A stretch of 64,000 nt of DNA from Alphaproteobacteria bacterium UBA6178 (GCA_002422205.1 DITS01000009.1:108137-172136), one strand, 5' to 3'. Numbered from the stretch's first letter, positions 18,715 through 28,086 are shown. Notes: generated from the letters alone by a model not told the origin. Numbers and translations: made by a program.

Positions 18715-20000
18715 GTACGCCACTGAAAATCGCGGTTGCAGGGCTGGGCACGGTGGGTGCCGGCACGCTGAAATTGCTGGCTGAGAATGCCGATATTCTG
18801 CGGATGCGCTGTGGTCGCGCTATTGACGTGGTGGCGGTGTCGGCGCGTGAGCGTGGCAAAGACCGTGGCGTGGATTTATCCGGCGTAAAGTGGGTCGATG
18901 ATCCGCTGGCACTGCTGGATTGTGGCGCCGATGTGATCGTGGAGCTGATGGGTGGCTCCGAAGGCGCGGCGCGCGCATTGGTCGAAGGGGCGCTGGCAAA
19001 AGGCACGCATGTGGTGAGCGCGAACAAGGCACTGATTGCGCATCACGGACTGGCGCTGGCAAAGCTGGCGGAAGATAACCATGCCGTGCTGGCGTTTGAA
19101 GCGGCGGTGGCCGGAGGTATTCCGATTATTCAATCCTTGCGCGACGGGCTGGGCGCAAACCGCTTTTCGCGTATTGCAGGCATTCTGAATGGCACCGGCA
19201 ATTATATTCTGACCACGATGCAAAAGCAGGGGCGCGATTTTGATGATGTGCTGGCCGAAGCGCAGGCGCTGGGCTATGCCGAGGCCGATCCCTCCTTTGA
19301 TGTGGATGGCATTGACGCGGCGCATAAGCTGGCGATTTTAACCTCGCTCGCCTATGGCGTTCCGGTGGATATTGCCAGCGTGCATATCGAGGGCATCCGC
19401 AGTATTTCGGCGGCGGATATTACCCATGCGCGTGAGCTGGGATACCGGATTAAATTGCTGGGCATTACCGAGATGACATCTGCGGGTGTGTTGCAGCGTG
19501 TGCATCCCTGTCTGGTGCGCGAAGCTGCGCCGATTGCGGCGATTGATGGTGCGTTTAATGCGATTCATCTCGAAGGCAATGCGGTGGGGCGTGTGCTGCT
19601 CGAAGGCGCAGGCGCAGGTGCGGGGCCAACCGCGTCGTCGGTAGTCGCCGATATTTTGCAGATTGCGCGTGGCGCGCATTATTATCCGTTTACGGTGAAA
19701 AGCTCCGACATGAAGGCGGTCAAACATGCCGCCATTGCCGATATGACCAGTCGCTATTATTTACGCCTGAGCGTGAAGGATGAGCCGGGTGTGCTCGCAC
19801 AAATCACGGCGATTTTTGCCAAGGCGGGCATTTCGGTGCAATCGCTGATTCAGCATGACCATACGCCGGATACGCCCGCGCGGATTGTGATGACCACGCA
19901 TGATACGAAAGAATCGGCGATGCAGCAGGCCTTGCAACAGATTGCATCTTTGGCTACGGTGCTGGAAGCCCCGCAAATGATACGAATGGAGTCGTTATGA
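18711..20000 (+). CDS. hom: Homoserine dehydrogenase
   Basis: 429 aa, reduces aspartate semialdehyde to homoserine, the branch point to threonine and methionine. N-terminal Rossmann motif VAGLGTVGAGTLKLL (about 7-21). The catalytic domain holds ANKALIAHHG and the GILNGTGNYILTTM active-site segment, with the conserved acidic AEADPSFDVDGIDAAHK. The C-terminal ACT domain (about 350-429, VLAQITAIFAKAGISVQSL) suggests feedback control by threonine as in relatives. Four-base overlaps on both sides couple it to the aminotransferase and glpX. Confidence 0.97.
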   Translation: MSTPLKIAVAGLGTVGAGTLKLLAENADILRMRCGRAIDVVAVSARERGKDRGVDLSGVKWVDDPLALLDCGADVIVELMGGSEGAARALVEGALAKGTHVVSANKALIAHHGLALAKLAEDNHAVLAFEAAVAGGIPIIQSLRDGLGANRFSRIAGILNGTGNYILTTMQKQGRDFDDVLAEAQALGYAEADPSFDVDGIDAAHKLAILTSLAYGVPVDIASVHIEGIRSISAADITHARELGYRIKLLGITEMTSAGVLQRVHPCLVREAAPIAAIDGAFNAIHLEGNAVGRVLLEGAGAGAGPTASSVVADILQIARGAHYYPFTVKSSDMKAVKHAAIADMTSRYYLRLSVKDEPGVLAQITAIFAKAGISVQSLIQHDHTPDTPARIVMTTHDTKESAMQQALQQIASLATVLEAPQMIRMESL

Positions 20001-21001
20001 GTGCCGCACCTGCTACCCACTATTCGGAAAGCCTGACGATGGATCGTAATTTTGCGCTCGAAGCTGTGCGCGTGACCGAGGCCGCCGCGCTGGCGTGTTC
20101 GAGCTGGATTGGTATGGGCCGTGAAAAAGACGCTGATCAGGCCGCGGTGAATGCGATGCGCGAGGCGCTGAACGGGCTGACGATTGACGGCACGGTGGTG
20201 ATCGGCGAGGGAGAGCGCGACAAAGCACCGATGCTCTATATCGGTGAAAAAGTCGGCACCGGCGAAGGCCCGGCGATTGATATTGCGCTGGACCCGCTGG
20301 AAGGCACGACGATTTGCGCCACCGGTGGCCCCAATTCGCTGGCGGTGATGGCGATGGCGGAGAAGGGCGGGTTTTTACACGCGCCCGATGTGTATATGGA
20401 TAAAATCGCGGTGGGCGGCGGATTGCCCGAGGGCGTGATTGATCTGGATGCGTCGCCTGCTGAGAATTTGAAAAATCTGGCCAAGGCCAAAGGGTGCGAC
20501 GTATCGGATTTGATGGTGGTAATTTTAGAGCGTGACCGCCACGCCGAGATGATCGCCAAAACGCGTGAGGCGGGTGCGCGGATTCAATTGATTGCCGATG
20601 GTGATGTGGCGGGGGTGATTGCCTGCTCGCGCAGCGGCACCGGCGTGGATATGTATATGGGCATTGGTGGCGCGCCGGAGGGTGTGTTGGCCGCAGCGGC
20701 ATTGCGCTGTATTGGTGGGCAATTTCAAGGCCGTCTGTTGTTTAACAATGACGAGCAACGCGAGCGTGCGCGGCGCATGGGTGTGGTTGATCTGGATAAA
20801 AAATACGCACTGAATGAGTTGGCCAAAGGTGATGTGATGTTTTCTGCTACGGGTGTGACCGATGGCTCGATGCTCAAAGGCGTCAAGCGCGGCGAGGGCT
20901 GGGCGACCACGCATTCGATCATCATGCGCAGCAAAACCGGCACGGTGCGACTGGTTGAAGCCGAGCATAATTTTACGCGCAAGAACTGGCTGGAAGGCTA
21001 G
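19997..21001 (+). CDS. glpX: Fructose-1,6-bisphosphatase class II (GlpX)
   Basis: 334 aa, hydrolyses fructose 1,6-bisphosphate in gluconeogenesis, metal dependent. Family motifs: IGEGERDKAPMLYIGE with the acidic metal ligands, DIALDPLEGTTICATGGPNS and ATGVTDGSMLKGVKR. The reading frame opens with a short extra N terminus (MSAAPATHYSESLTMDRNF), so the ATG at about 20039 could instead be the start, giving 320 aa. The hom overlap favours the first start. hom-glpX-recJ is a familiar alphaproteobacterial order. Confidence 0.96.
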   Translation: MSAAPATHYSESLTMDRNFALEAVRVTEAAALACSSWIGMGREKDADQAAVNAMREALNGLTIDGTVVIGEGERDKAPMLYIGEKVGTGEGPAIDIALDPLEGTTICATGGPNSLAVMAMAEKGGFLHAPDVYMDKIAVGGGLPEGVIDLDASPAENLKNLAKAKGCDVSDLMVVILERDRHAEMIAKTREAGARIQLIADGDVAGVIACSRSGTGVDMYMGIGGAPEGVLAAAALRCIGGQFQGRLLFNNDEQRERARRMGVVDLDKKYALNELAKGDVMFSATGVTDGSMLKGVKRGEGWATTHSIIMRSKTGTVRLVEAEHNFTRKNWLEG

Positions 21002-21597
21002 CGGAACAACAACTCGGTGCTATTTAGCTGACGCCCTTGCTCAAAAGCCTGCTCGAAGCGTTGGGCGAAGAACGGGATGATGGGTGATTCATGCTGCTTC
21101 GCCTCTTCTATGATCTCATTAGACTCTATCAAGATAGCGCGGGCTTCATCCCGTGATTGAACCGTGGTATGATTAAACTCTTTATCAATCGCATCCATGG
21201 ATTCCAATTTGGCACGCTCAGCGTTGGTTAGTTCCGCATCAAGCGGCGGGCCTGGCTGAGCTTGTGACTTTGGATGAGCGGGGAAAAGAGGGTTATTGTC
21301 CCTGAGCTCATGTGTCAGATATTTCAGCGCCTCACGCAGGCGATATAAACCGGGGGCGTAATCCTGCAGGAGCTTGACGTCTAAATCAGCTATTTCGATG
21401 AGCATATAAGCGGCCTGAATATTATCCGGTGTCCAGGCTATGGCTTTCGCCTGCTGCGTTGTGGCCGCATCGACGATTCGCTTGGGTTCCTGAAGCGGGC
21501 TGCTCCACGGAGATGGCCTATGGCGAGGTGGAGGCGACACTGGTTTTGGTTCCGGCGCGGACGGGGTCTTACTCCAAGGGCTTTCATTTTTGCTCAT
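20998..21597 (-). CDS. Hypothetical protein between glpX and recJ
   Basis: 199 aa from ATG 21597 (MSKNESPW), family not recognised. The first 45 or so residues are Pro/Ser/Lys rich and probably disordered. The rest is predicted helical and charged, including a conserved-looking DNIQAAYMLIEIADLDVKLL segment and EARAILIESNEIIEEAKQHE. No signal peptide or membrane helix. It is antisense to the hom-glpX-recJ direction, meets the glpX stop with a 4-base overlap, and its 5' end abuts the recJ start. Codon use looks like its neighbours. Confidence 0.65.
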   Translation of the reverse strand: MSKNESPWSKTPSAPEPKPVSPPPRHRPSPWSSPLQEPKRIVDAATTQQAKAIAWTPDNIQAAYMLIEIADLDVKLLQDYAPGLYRLREALKYLTHELRDNNPLFPAHPKSQAQPGPPLDAELTNAERAKLESMDAIDKEFNHTTVQSRDEARAILIESNEIIEEAKQHESPIIPFFAQRFEQAFEQGRQLNSTELLFR

Positions 21598-21631
21598 GCT
21601 TGTTATTATGGCAGGTGAATATGACAGTTTT

Positions 21632-23428
21632 ATGATGAATTCATCCATTTCTTCTGATTTTACTTCCAACTTTCTGCTGGCATCGCCATCGGTGAATGGG
21701 GTGCGCTGGTTGCCGCGCATTGATTCGCCACAAGGCGAGCGGCAGGCGCTGGCGATGATGCAGCAACTGGGGCTGCCCGGTGCGTTGGCGCGCGTGCTGG
21801 CGGGGCGCGGTGTGGATGTGGAATCCGCCGAGCCATTTTTAAATCCGACCTTGAAAAACCTGCTGCCTGATCCGTCGCATCTGCGCGATATGGATGCGGC
21901 AGCGGCGCGGATTGCGCAAGCAATTGTGGCGGGGGAAACCGTGGCGGTGTTTGGGGATTATGATGTCGATGGGGCGACGTCTACTGCGCTGCTTAAGCGG
22001 TATTTTGCGGCGCTGGGGCGTGACATACTTGTGTATATTCCTGATCGTGCGAAGGAAGGATATGGCCCCAATATCGCGGCGTTTGAGCAGCTGAAAGCGC
22101 AAGGTGCGACGCTGATTTTGACCGTGGATTGCGGCACTGTTGCGCGTGAGCCGATTGCAGCGATTGTCGCGCAAGGCGTCGAGGTGATTGTGGTTGATCA
22201 CCATATGGCGGAGCCGGAGTTGCCATCGGCATTGGTGGTCAATCCCAACCGGCTGGATCAGGATAGTGAGTATGGGCATCTGGCAGCGGTGGGGATGGTG
22301 TTTTTGCTGCTGGTGGCGCTGAGCCGGACGTTACGCACCATGCATTTTTTTGCCGATAAGCCGGAGCCGAATTTGTTGCAATGGCTGGATTTAGTTGCGC
22401 TGGGCACGGTGTGTGATGTGGTGCCGCTCAAAACACTCAACCGTGCGTTTGTGGCGCAAGGATTGAAGGTGATGGCGCAGCGCGGCAATGCGGGTTTGCG
22501 GGCGCTGGCTGATGTGGCGCGGCTCGATGAAGCGCCCAATACGTATCATGCGGGATTCTTAATCGGCCCACGCATTAATGCGGGGGGGCGCGTGGGTGCG
22601 GCGAATCTGGGCACGCGGATTTTATCGAGCGAAGACGCCGCCGAATGCGAGCAGATCGCGCAGCAACTGGATGCGTATAATGCGGAGCGTCAGGCGATTG
22701 AGATGAGCGTGCTGGAAGCCGCGATGGCTCAGGCCGAGCGTCAGGCCAACATGCCTTGCAGCATTGTGGCAGGTGAGGGCTGGCATGAAGGTGTGATTGG
22801 GATTGTGGCGGGGCGGTTGAAAGAGGCGTTCAACAAACCCGCAGCGGTGATTGCGGTAGCGAGTGGCAAAGGCAAAGGATCGGCGCGTTCGGTGAGTGGT
22901 GCTGATATGGGCGCGGCGATTACGGCGGCGCGCATCGATGGGCTGCTGAGTGCAGGCGGCGGCCATAGCATGGCGGCGGGGTTTAGTCTTGATATGGCGA
23001 ATTATGACGCGTTTGTGGCGTATTTGAATGCGAGGCTGAGCGCCGCCGTGGATGCTTATGCGCATGAGCGGGCGTGGCTTTATGACGGGTTGCTCAGCGT
23101 GCGCGGGTTGACGCTGTCGTTGCTCGATCAGCTTGAACGTGCGGCACCGTTTGGCATGGGAAATCCGGCTCCGAAATGGGTGCTGAGTGATGTGCGGGTG
23201 AAGCAGTGCAGCCGGATGAAGGACAAGCATTTGCGCGTGATGTTGAGCGATAATACCGGCAATGGCTGGCTGAGTGCGGTGACGTTTAATAGCGTTGGCA
23301 CACCGCTGGGTGATGTGCTGGAAAATGCAGGTAGCAAGGCGCTGCATGTGGCGGGTACGGCCAAACGCAACCGCTTTAATGGGACTGAGTCGGTGCAGTT
23401 CATGATCGAGGATGTGGCCTGGGTGTGA
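21632..23428 (+). CDS. recJ: Single-stranded-DNA-specific exonuclease RecJ
   Basis: About 598 aa; the start is uncertain, with ATGs at 21608, 21632 and 21635. 5'-3' ssDNA exonuclease in recombination and mismatch repair, DHH phosphoesterase superfamily. Motif I is VFGDYDVDGATSTALL, motif II VDCGT and the DHH motif VVDHHMAE. The DHHA1 domain contains GPRINAGGR and the glycine-rich LSAGGGHSMAAGFS. A C-terminal OB-like part ends at 598. The family's Mn-binding aspartates appear intact. Confidence 0.96.
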   Translation: MMNSSISSDFTSNFLLASPSVNGVRWLPRIDSPQGERQALAMMQQLGLPGALARVLAGRGVDVESAEPFLNPTLKNLLPDPSHLRDMDAAAARIAQAIVAGETVAVFGDYDVDGATSTALLKRYFAALGRDILVYIPDRAKEGYGPNIAAFEQLKAQGATLILTVDCGTVAREPIAAIVAQGVEVIVVDHHMAEPELPSALVVNPNRLDQDSEYGHLAAVGMVFLLLVALSRTLRTMHFFADKPEPNLLQWLDLVALGTVCDVVPLKTLNRAFVAQGLKVMAQRGNAGLRALADVARLDEAPNTYHAGFLIGPRINAGGRVGAANLGTRILSSEDAAECEQIAQQLDAYNAERQAIEMSVLEAAMAQAERQANMPCSIVAGEGWHEGVIGIVAGRLKEAFNKPAAVIAVASGKGKGSARSVSGADMGAAITAARIDGLLSAGGGHSMAAGFSLDMANYDAFVAYLNARLSAAVDAYAHERAWLYDGLLSVRGLTLSLLDQLERAAPFGMGNPAPKWVLSDVRVKQCSRMKDKHLRVMLSDNTGNGWLSAVTFNSVGTPLGDVLENAGSKALHVAGTAKRNRFNGTESVQFMIEDVAWV

Positions 23429-23709
23429 TGAGGGAATGTGGTCTTTTCGCTGTCTGTCACTTTCATAAGCGCTGGGTTATCTGTTTGGGTTGAAACAATC
23501 AGCAGGTGACGAGCCGCTACTGCCACTTTGCGACAGCAACACATGCGGTCGCATAGCATTTAGAGGGTTATGCAGATGAAGCATCCGCTCCATTGGGTCC
23601 GAGCTGCCCCAAGCCTGAACAAGGCGGCTTAAATCCAGTATTTTCAATATGGCGACGGCCATCATTCATCAAGTTTTGCAGTGTTTAGCTGCATTATGCT
23701 ATATTTTGA
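23429..23709. other. Gene-free stretch between recJ and tRNA-Glu
   Basis: No plausible reading frame. It holds short imperfect inverted repeats and an AT-rich end leading into the tRNA promoter. Nothing else was recognised. Confidence 0.5.
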
Positions 23710-23738
23710 TTGACTAACGGGCGCATAAATGGTGTATC
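23710..23738 (+). promoter_or_regulatory. Promoter of the tRNA-Glu gene
   Basis: TTGACT at 23710-23715, a 17-base spacer, and TGTATC at 23733-23738, 19 bases before the tRNA 5' end. Confidence 0.5.
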
Positions 23739-23757
23739 TGCCCTCTTAATTTGCGCT

Positions 23758-23832
23758 GGCCCCTTCGTCTAAGGGTTAGGACACCACCCTTTCACGGTGG
23801 TAATACGGGTTCGAATCCCGTAGGGGTCACCA
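23758..23832 (+). tRNA. tRNA-Glu (anticodon TTC)
   Basis: 75 bases including an encoded CCA. Acceptor stem GGCCCCT pairs with AGGGGTC (one G-T pair). The anticodon arm CCACC-CTTTCAC-GGTGG gives anticodon TTC, and the T arm carries GGTTCGAATC. Its 3' end is the attachment site of the island that follows: the end of the tRNA is copied at 40334. Confidence 0.97.
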
Positions 23833-24059
23833 AGCACACGCTCCGATAGCGTCCAAACCAATCCAAAAAGCCTTGAAAATACAGTGAAAATGTGGCAAAG
23901 CTTGTCCGTTAGGCCACAGGAATGTCCAACCACATCCGAGCGATTTGTTGGTATTTTTTGTTGGTATCTGGAAAACGGAGGTGAAAAATACCAACAATGA
24001 AGCTGACCAACATCCAATGCAAGAATGCCGTTTATGATCCTTCAGGCGCAGGCAACAAG
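23816..24059 (+). repeat. Left direct repeat: tRNA 3' end, integrase leader and integrase start
   Basis: About 244 bp nearly identical to 40334-40577. It starts in the T-stem end of the tRNA (TCCCGTAGGGGTCACCA), runs through the spacer and integrase leader, and ends 63 bases into the integrase gene (GGCAACAAG). It holds the presumed att site. Confidence 0.85.
23945..23997 (+). promoter_or_regulatory. Inverted repeat around the integrase ribosome binding site
   Basis: Perfect 14-bp arms TTGTTGGTATTTTT (23945-23958) and AAAAATACCAACAA (23984-23997), the second ending on the integrase ATG. A third, direct copy of TTGTTGGTAT lies between them. The ribosome binding site GGAGGTG is in the loop, so either an RNA hairpin or a bound repressor could control translation or transcription. 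Confidence 0.65.
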
Positions 24060-25232
24060 CTCTCTGACGGCGGCGGGCTGTATCTGCAAATCAGCGAGAC
24101 GGGCAAATACTGGCGCTTGAATTACCGATTTCTGGGCAAACAGAAGACGCTGGCTATCGGTACTTATCCCCTTATCAGCCTTGCAGAGGCTCGCACCAAG
24201 CGCGACGAGGCTAAAAAGAAGCTTATTGCAGGGCAAGACCCATCCACCGAGAAGAAGCTGACCAAGCTGGCATTGCAGACCAATCACGATAACAGCTTCG
24301 AGGCGATTGCGCGGGAGTGGCATGGCCAGAAGCTGCACACATGGAAGCCTGATCATGCCGAGACCATCCTCAAGCGGCTGGAGACCAATGTGTTCAGCAA
24401 AATTGGCCGCCGCCCGATTGCCGATGTAACCGCGCCCGAATTGTTGGATGCGCTACGTGTGCTGGAGCGTGAGGGCAAGCGTGATCTGGCGCACCGACAA
24501 TTGCAGCATTGCAATCAGATATTTCGCTATGCCATTGCTACGGGACGCGCAAAACAGAACATTGCGCCCCACCTGAAAGGGGCGCTGCAGCCAGCCAAGA
24601 GCAGGGGCATGGCGTATCTGCCCGAATCGGAATTGCCGGAGTTTCTCTCCAAGCTGGAGCATTATGACAGTGAGTATAAGGGCAGCATTCTCACCAAGCT
24701 GGCATTCAAGCTGATGATCCTGACCTTTGTGCGCTCCGGTGAGATACGTGGCGCGAAATGGGAGGAAATTGATTGGAACAAGGCGCAATGGCGCATCCCT
24801 GCCGAGCGCATGAAAATGAAGGTGGTGCATATTGTACCCTTGTCGCGCCAGAGCATAGCGATATTAAAGCAGCTGCGCGACATTACAGGCCGCAGTATCA
24901 GCGGCTATATCTTCCCCAGCCAGAAAGACCCGCGCAACATCATGAGCGAAAACACTTTCCTGCGTGCGATTGAAGTGATGGGATACAAGGGCAAAACCAC
25001 TGGCCATGGTTTCCGCTCGACTGCTTCAACCATCCTCAATGAAAGTGGCTTCAAGGGTGATGTCATCGAGAGCCAGCTTGCCCATGCGGAGCGCGACAGC
25101 GTGCGTGCGGCCTATAACCATGCCAAGTATCTGCCGGAGCGTGCAGATATGATGCAGTGGTGGGCGGATTATATTGAGAAGGCGACGAAGGGGAGTAAGA
25201 TTGTACCCTTAAGGCGCTCTGTTAAAGGGTAG
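23997..25232 (+). CDS. P4-type tyrosine integrase
   Basis: 411 aa site-specific recombinase that would integrate and excise the island at tRNA-Glu. The N-terminal DUF4102-type arm-binding domain (residues 1 to about 90, with LSDGGGLYLQI and WRLNYRFLGKQKTLAIGTYP) is characteristic of P4 integrases. The core SAM-like domain covers about 100-200 and the catalytic domain follows, with Arg in VRSGEIRGAKW, HGFRS as HxxR, and the Tyr nucleophile in RAAYNHAKY. The start overlaps the inverted repeat. A 5' fragment of a close relative lies at 40515. Confidence 0.95.
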   Translation: MKLTNIQCKNAVYDPSGAGNKLSDGGGLYLQISETGKYWRLNYRFLGKQKTLAIGTYPLISLAEARTKRDEAKKKLIAGQDPSTEKKLTKLALQTNHDNSFEAIAREWHGQKLHTWKPDHAETILKRLETNVFSKIGRRPIADVTAPELLDALRVLEREGKRDLAHRQLQHCNQIFRYAIATGRAKQNIAPHLKGALQPAKSRGMAYLPESELPEFLSKLEHYDSEYKGSILTKLAFKLMILTFVRSGEIRGAKWEEIDWNKAQWRIPAERMKMKVVHIVPLSRQSIAILKQLRDITGRSISGYIFPSQKDPRNIMSENTFLRAIEVMGYKGKTTGHGFRSTASTILNESGFKGDVIESQLAHAERDSVRAAYNHAKYLPERADMMQWWADYIEKATKGSKIVPLRRSVKG

Positions 25233-25318
25233 TCTCTTTGGTTATGTTGAATTATCGTTCCAATGAACGGATTCTGCCATTAAAGTTAATCCAATCTATC
25301 AAATAGAAAGGGTGTGTA

Positions 25319-25999
25319 ATGGCGAAAAAGACTCAGGTAGCAAATCAGAAAGCACGCGCAAAACCCGACCAATTAACTGATGAGTTAAAGCGACATGAAG
25401 AAAAGCTGTTCTTCTATTCAAAAGCAGCTAATGCTGATTTTGAATGGTGGGCGAAATATCCACATTGGACTCCGGAGGAGTCAATTGCTCTCTCCTTTGG
25501 AAAGAATCCGGATACGGTTAACTGGAGTTTTGTACAATCCTTTACGGTCAATCACATCTCAAACGTTACACCTTTCTCACAATCGACCTTTGCAAGCGAG
25601 TATAAGAAACGTCGTGAATTAATATTGCGTTCGGTGGAGTCTGGTCAGCTGGGGGAGCGTATTACACCTGAAGATTTTTTATCTTGGACAAGGCGAGTTG
25701 ATATTGCTTTACCACCAGAACTAGAGAGGCTGATTACTGCGCATGGAATGCAAAACCCTGATGTCGGGGTTTCCAATTACCAGTCGCCTTATCTCCGCCT
25801 GATGGAACATGCTATTGAAGAGAATCAGATCAGTGTTGGCAATCAAGGAAAACAGGAGGCTCTTGCGGAATGGTTCCTTAAGAATGCACCGAGCGAATTA
25901 AAAATGTCAAAGCACAAGGCGAGCATGATGGCGACGTTTGTTCGGCTTCCTGAATCAGGTAAAGGTGGTAATAGAAAGATGCCTAAGAAGGGTTCATAG
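25319..25999 (+). CDS. Hypothetical island protein
   Basis: 226 aa, family not recognised. Mostly helical and rich in Lys, Glu and Arg, with a Trp-rich section near residue 45-60 (WWAKYPHWTPEESIALSFG). It has no signal peptide or membrane helix. A GAAAGGGTG site lies upstream of the ATG. It lies directly behind the integrase gene, and similar small soluble proteins often accompany P4 integrases, but no role is known. Confidence 0.7.
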   Translation: MAKKTQVANQKARAKPDQLTDELKRHEEKLFFYSKAANADFEWWAKYPHWTPEESIALSFGKNPDTVNWSFVQSFTVNHISNVTPFSQSTFASEYKKRRELILRSVESGQLGERITPEDFLSWTRRVDIALPPELERLITAHGMQNPDVGVSNYQSPYLRLMEHAIEENQISVGNQGKQEALAEWFLKNAPSELKMSKHKASMMATFVRLPESGKGGNRKMPKKGS

Positions 26000-26163
26000 G
26001 TTCATCTAATTCTCTTATAGAACAAAGCCATTAAAGCAGAAGAATAACTGGCCTTTCTAAAAGGCATGAACCCTTCAACCCATAACCCCTGAACCCTTTG
26101 GACGTATTATGTGGGAGTGTATCTTATAGGATGACTCTGTAATTAATTGCACGGAGTTGTCCA

Positions 26164-26364
26164 ATGACTAAACCAATCAATCTTCCCGAAACCGGATTCT
26201 TACGCCTACCTGAAATCCTGAAACTCATCCCCGTCAGCAAGTCCACTTGGTGGGCTGGGGTGAAATCTGGGCGCTTTCCCGCTCCTGTGAAGCTCGGTGC
26301 ACGAATCACTGCTTGGCGCGTGGAAGACATCCGTGCGCTCATCAGTGAATACGCGACTCAGTAG
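26164..26364 (+). CDS. AlpA-family phage-type transcriptional regulator
   Basis: 66 aa winged HTH protein. The sequence FLRLPEILKLIPVSKSTWW followed by KLGARITAWRVEDIRAL is the AlpA/excisionase (MerR-like HTH) pattern. Such proteins activate integrase genes and take part in excision of P4-like elements. It stands before a small HTH/zinc protein and a second recombinase, so it may control that unit. Confidence 0.85.
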   Translation: MTKPINLPETGFLRLPEILKLIPVSKSTWWAGVKSGRFPAPVKLGARITAWRVEDIRALISEYATQ

Positions 26365-26374
26365 AGATTATCCG

Positions 26375-26860
26375 ATGGCGAAGAAATACAATTCGCGACT
26401 GATTCGTGATGACTACAGCTACTATGTTGAGCAGGTGGCGGAGTTGTTCGGAATTGATGAGGCGACGGTGCGGCGCTGGATGAAGGATGGCGGGTTGGAG
26501 CGCATCCCCAATACACGCCCTCACCTGATTCACAGCAGCAAGTTGAGACCTTTTATCGAGAAACTAGGCACGGCACGCAAGAAGCCCTGCGCCAGCCATG
26601 AGATGTTTTGTATGCGCTGCCAGTCTCCCCGCACTCCTGCACATGCTACCGGAGCCGTCACCATTCTCGCCAATAGGAGCGTCAGGCTCAAGGCAGCTTG
26701 CTCTGTTTGTGGGGGAGCAATGTGTCGCGCGATCAGGCAATCAGAATGGACAAAAAATCATCCGCTTGCGGTGTGTCTGAGTGACGCATCGGAAGAACAT
26801 AAGGGTGTGGAACCACTGCACCGTGAATGTTCATTTCAGATGGAGGAAAATCATGACTGA
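26375..26860 (+). CDS. HTH protein with C-terminal Cys motifs
   Basis: 161 aa from ATG 26375. An N-terminal helix-turn-helix (VAELFGIDEATVRRWMKDGGL, about residues 17-37) is followed by a Cys-rich section: CMRC near residue 70 and CSVCGGAMC near 115, consistent with a zinc ribbon. The last 8 bases overlap the start of the recombinase after it, so they are translationally coupled. In relatives such proteins accompany tyrosine recombinases; a DNA-binding accessory role is an inference. Confidence 0.7.
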   Translation: MAKKYNSRLIRDDYSYYVEQVAELFGIDEATVRRWMKDGGLERIPNTRPHLIHSSKLRPFIEKLGTARKKPCASHEMFCMRCQSPRTPAHATGAVTILANRSVRLKAACSVCGGAMCRAIRQSEWTKNHPLAVCLSDASEEHKGVEPLHRECSFQMEENHD

Positions 26861-27941
26861 ATATAATGCACTCAATGAGCGGCTGAAAAAGCAGTATGAA
26901 GACACATTGCTGCATGAGAATTACCGCGAAGTGCGAACCGCCGAAGCCGTGTGGAAGGCGATCAATCTGTTCGAGCGATATACGGGCAGAAAGGACTTCA
27001 CCAGCTTTGATGCAGAGCAGGCAAAAGGCTTCAAACGTTGGCTTATAAAGCAGCAGAATGCCAAGGGCGAGTTGCTCAGCCTGTCCACGGTGCGCTCCAC
27101 GCTCAAAATGCTGCGGGATTTCTTTTGCTGGTTATCTATCCACCCCAAATACATCCGCAAGATAGATGGCAGAGCGGCAGCCTATTTCCGCCTTTCCAAC
27201 AATGATGAAAGGGCAGGGCGTGCCACCAAAGCATTGCCCGTCCCTACAGTGGAGCAGGTGCAGCAAATATTGTTGGCCATGCCAAATGGTACGGATATTG
27301 AAAAGCGCGATAGAGCAATCATTGCATTTATGGCGCTAACGGGTGTGCGGGATGCGGCGCTGATAAGCCTGAAAATGAAAGACGTGGACAGGGTTAAGAG
27401 TGAGGTTTGGCAAGACCCCAAGCATGTCAAAACGAAGAATCGCAAAGCGATTTTGACATCCTTTATGCTCTTTGACCCGCTATGGCTGGATATTGTGATG
27501 GAGTGGCTGGATCATGCGCAGCAGGTGCTCATATTGGAGCCTGATGCTCCACTTTTTCCCAAAACACAGATGCGGTGCAATCCTGATACGTTGCAATTTG
27601 AGACAGCAGGGCTTTCACGAGAGCATTGGGCAAACACCACCCCGATACGCGATATATTCAAAACGGGGTTCATGCGTGCGGGGCTGCCATACTACAATCC
27701 GCATTCATTCCGCAAGATGCTGGCTATTTGGGCGCTGGAGCACTGCACCCAGATGGAGTTTAAGGCGATCAGCGAGAATATCGGGCATGAAAATGCCATG
27801 ACTACCTATAATTCCTATGCCACGCTCACTGACCATACGCGCCGGAATGTGATTAACGGGATTGGTAAAGCGCATGGGGAGCTGAGCAATGTGCCGTCAG
27901 ATGTGCTCATGCAGGAAATGCAAAAAAGAATGCAGCGGTGA
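26853..27941 (+). CDS. Second tyrosine recombinase
   Basis: 362 aa from ATG 26853, which has the site TGGAGGAAAATC; an earlier in-frame start would lie inside the upstream gene. SAM-like core-binding domain at about 10-110. The catalytic domain has Arg in LTGVRDAALISLK, NPHSFRKM as HxxR, and Tyr in TTYNSYATL after NIGHENAM. It is unrelated in detail to the P4 integrase at 23997. The unit AlpA-HTH/zinc-recombinase looks like an independent mobile module inside the island. Confidence 0.85.
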   Translation: MTEYNALNERLKKQYEDTLLHENYREVRTAEAVWKAINLFERYTGRKDFTSFDAEQAKGFKRWLIKQQNAKGELLSLSTVRSTLKMLRDFFCWLSIHPKYIRKIDGRAAAYFRLSNNDERAGRATKALPVPTVEQVQQILLAMPNGTDIEKRDRAIIAFMALTGVRDAALISLKMKDVDRVKSEVWQDPKHVKTKNRKAILTSFMLFDPLWLDIVMEWLDHAQQVLILEPDAPLFPKTQMRCNPDTLQFETAGLSREHWANTTPIRDIFKTGFMRAGLPYYNPHSFRKMLAIWALEHCTQMEFKAISENIGHENAMTTYNSYATLTDHTRRNVINGIGKAHGELSNVPSDVLMQEMQKRMQR

Positions 27942-28086
27942 GTCGAAATGCTTTCAAGTTAGCAGCATGACCAATAGCGCTTGACCCTACGCTTACGCGG
28001 TGGCACTTTGATGGCGAGGCATGGCTTGGTAGCCGTCCTTGGGGCTTAAGAACCTCTCTAAATGCGGCTTGTGCGCCGTGAATGCA

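Noticed and set aside
23445..23475. CTGTCAC near TTTCATAAGC after recJ as another PHO-like site
   Set aside because: The second half-site is out of the 11-bp register and no gene start follows in the right place.
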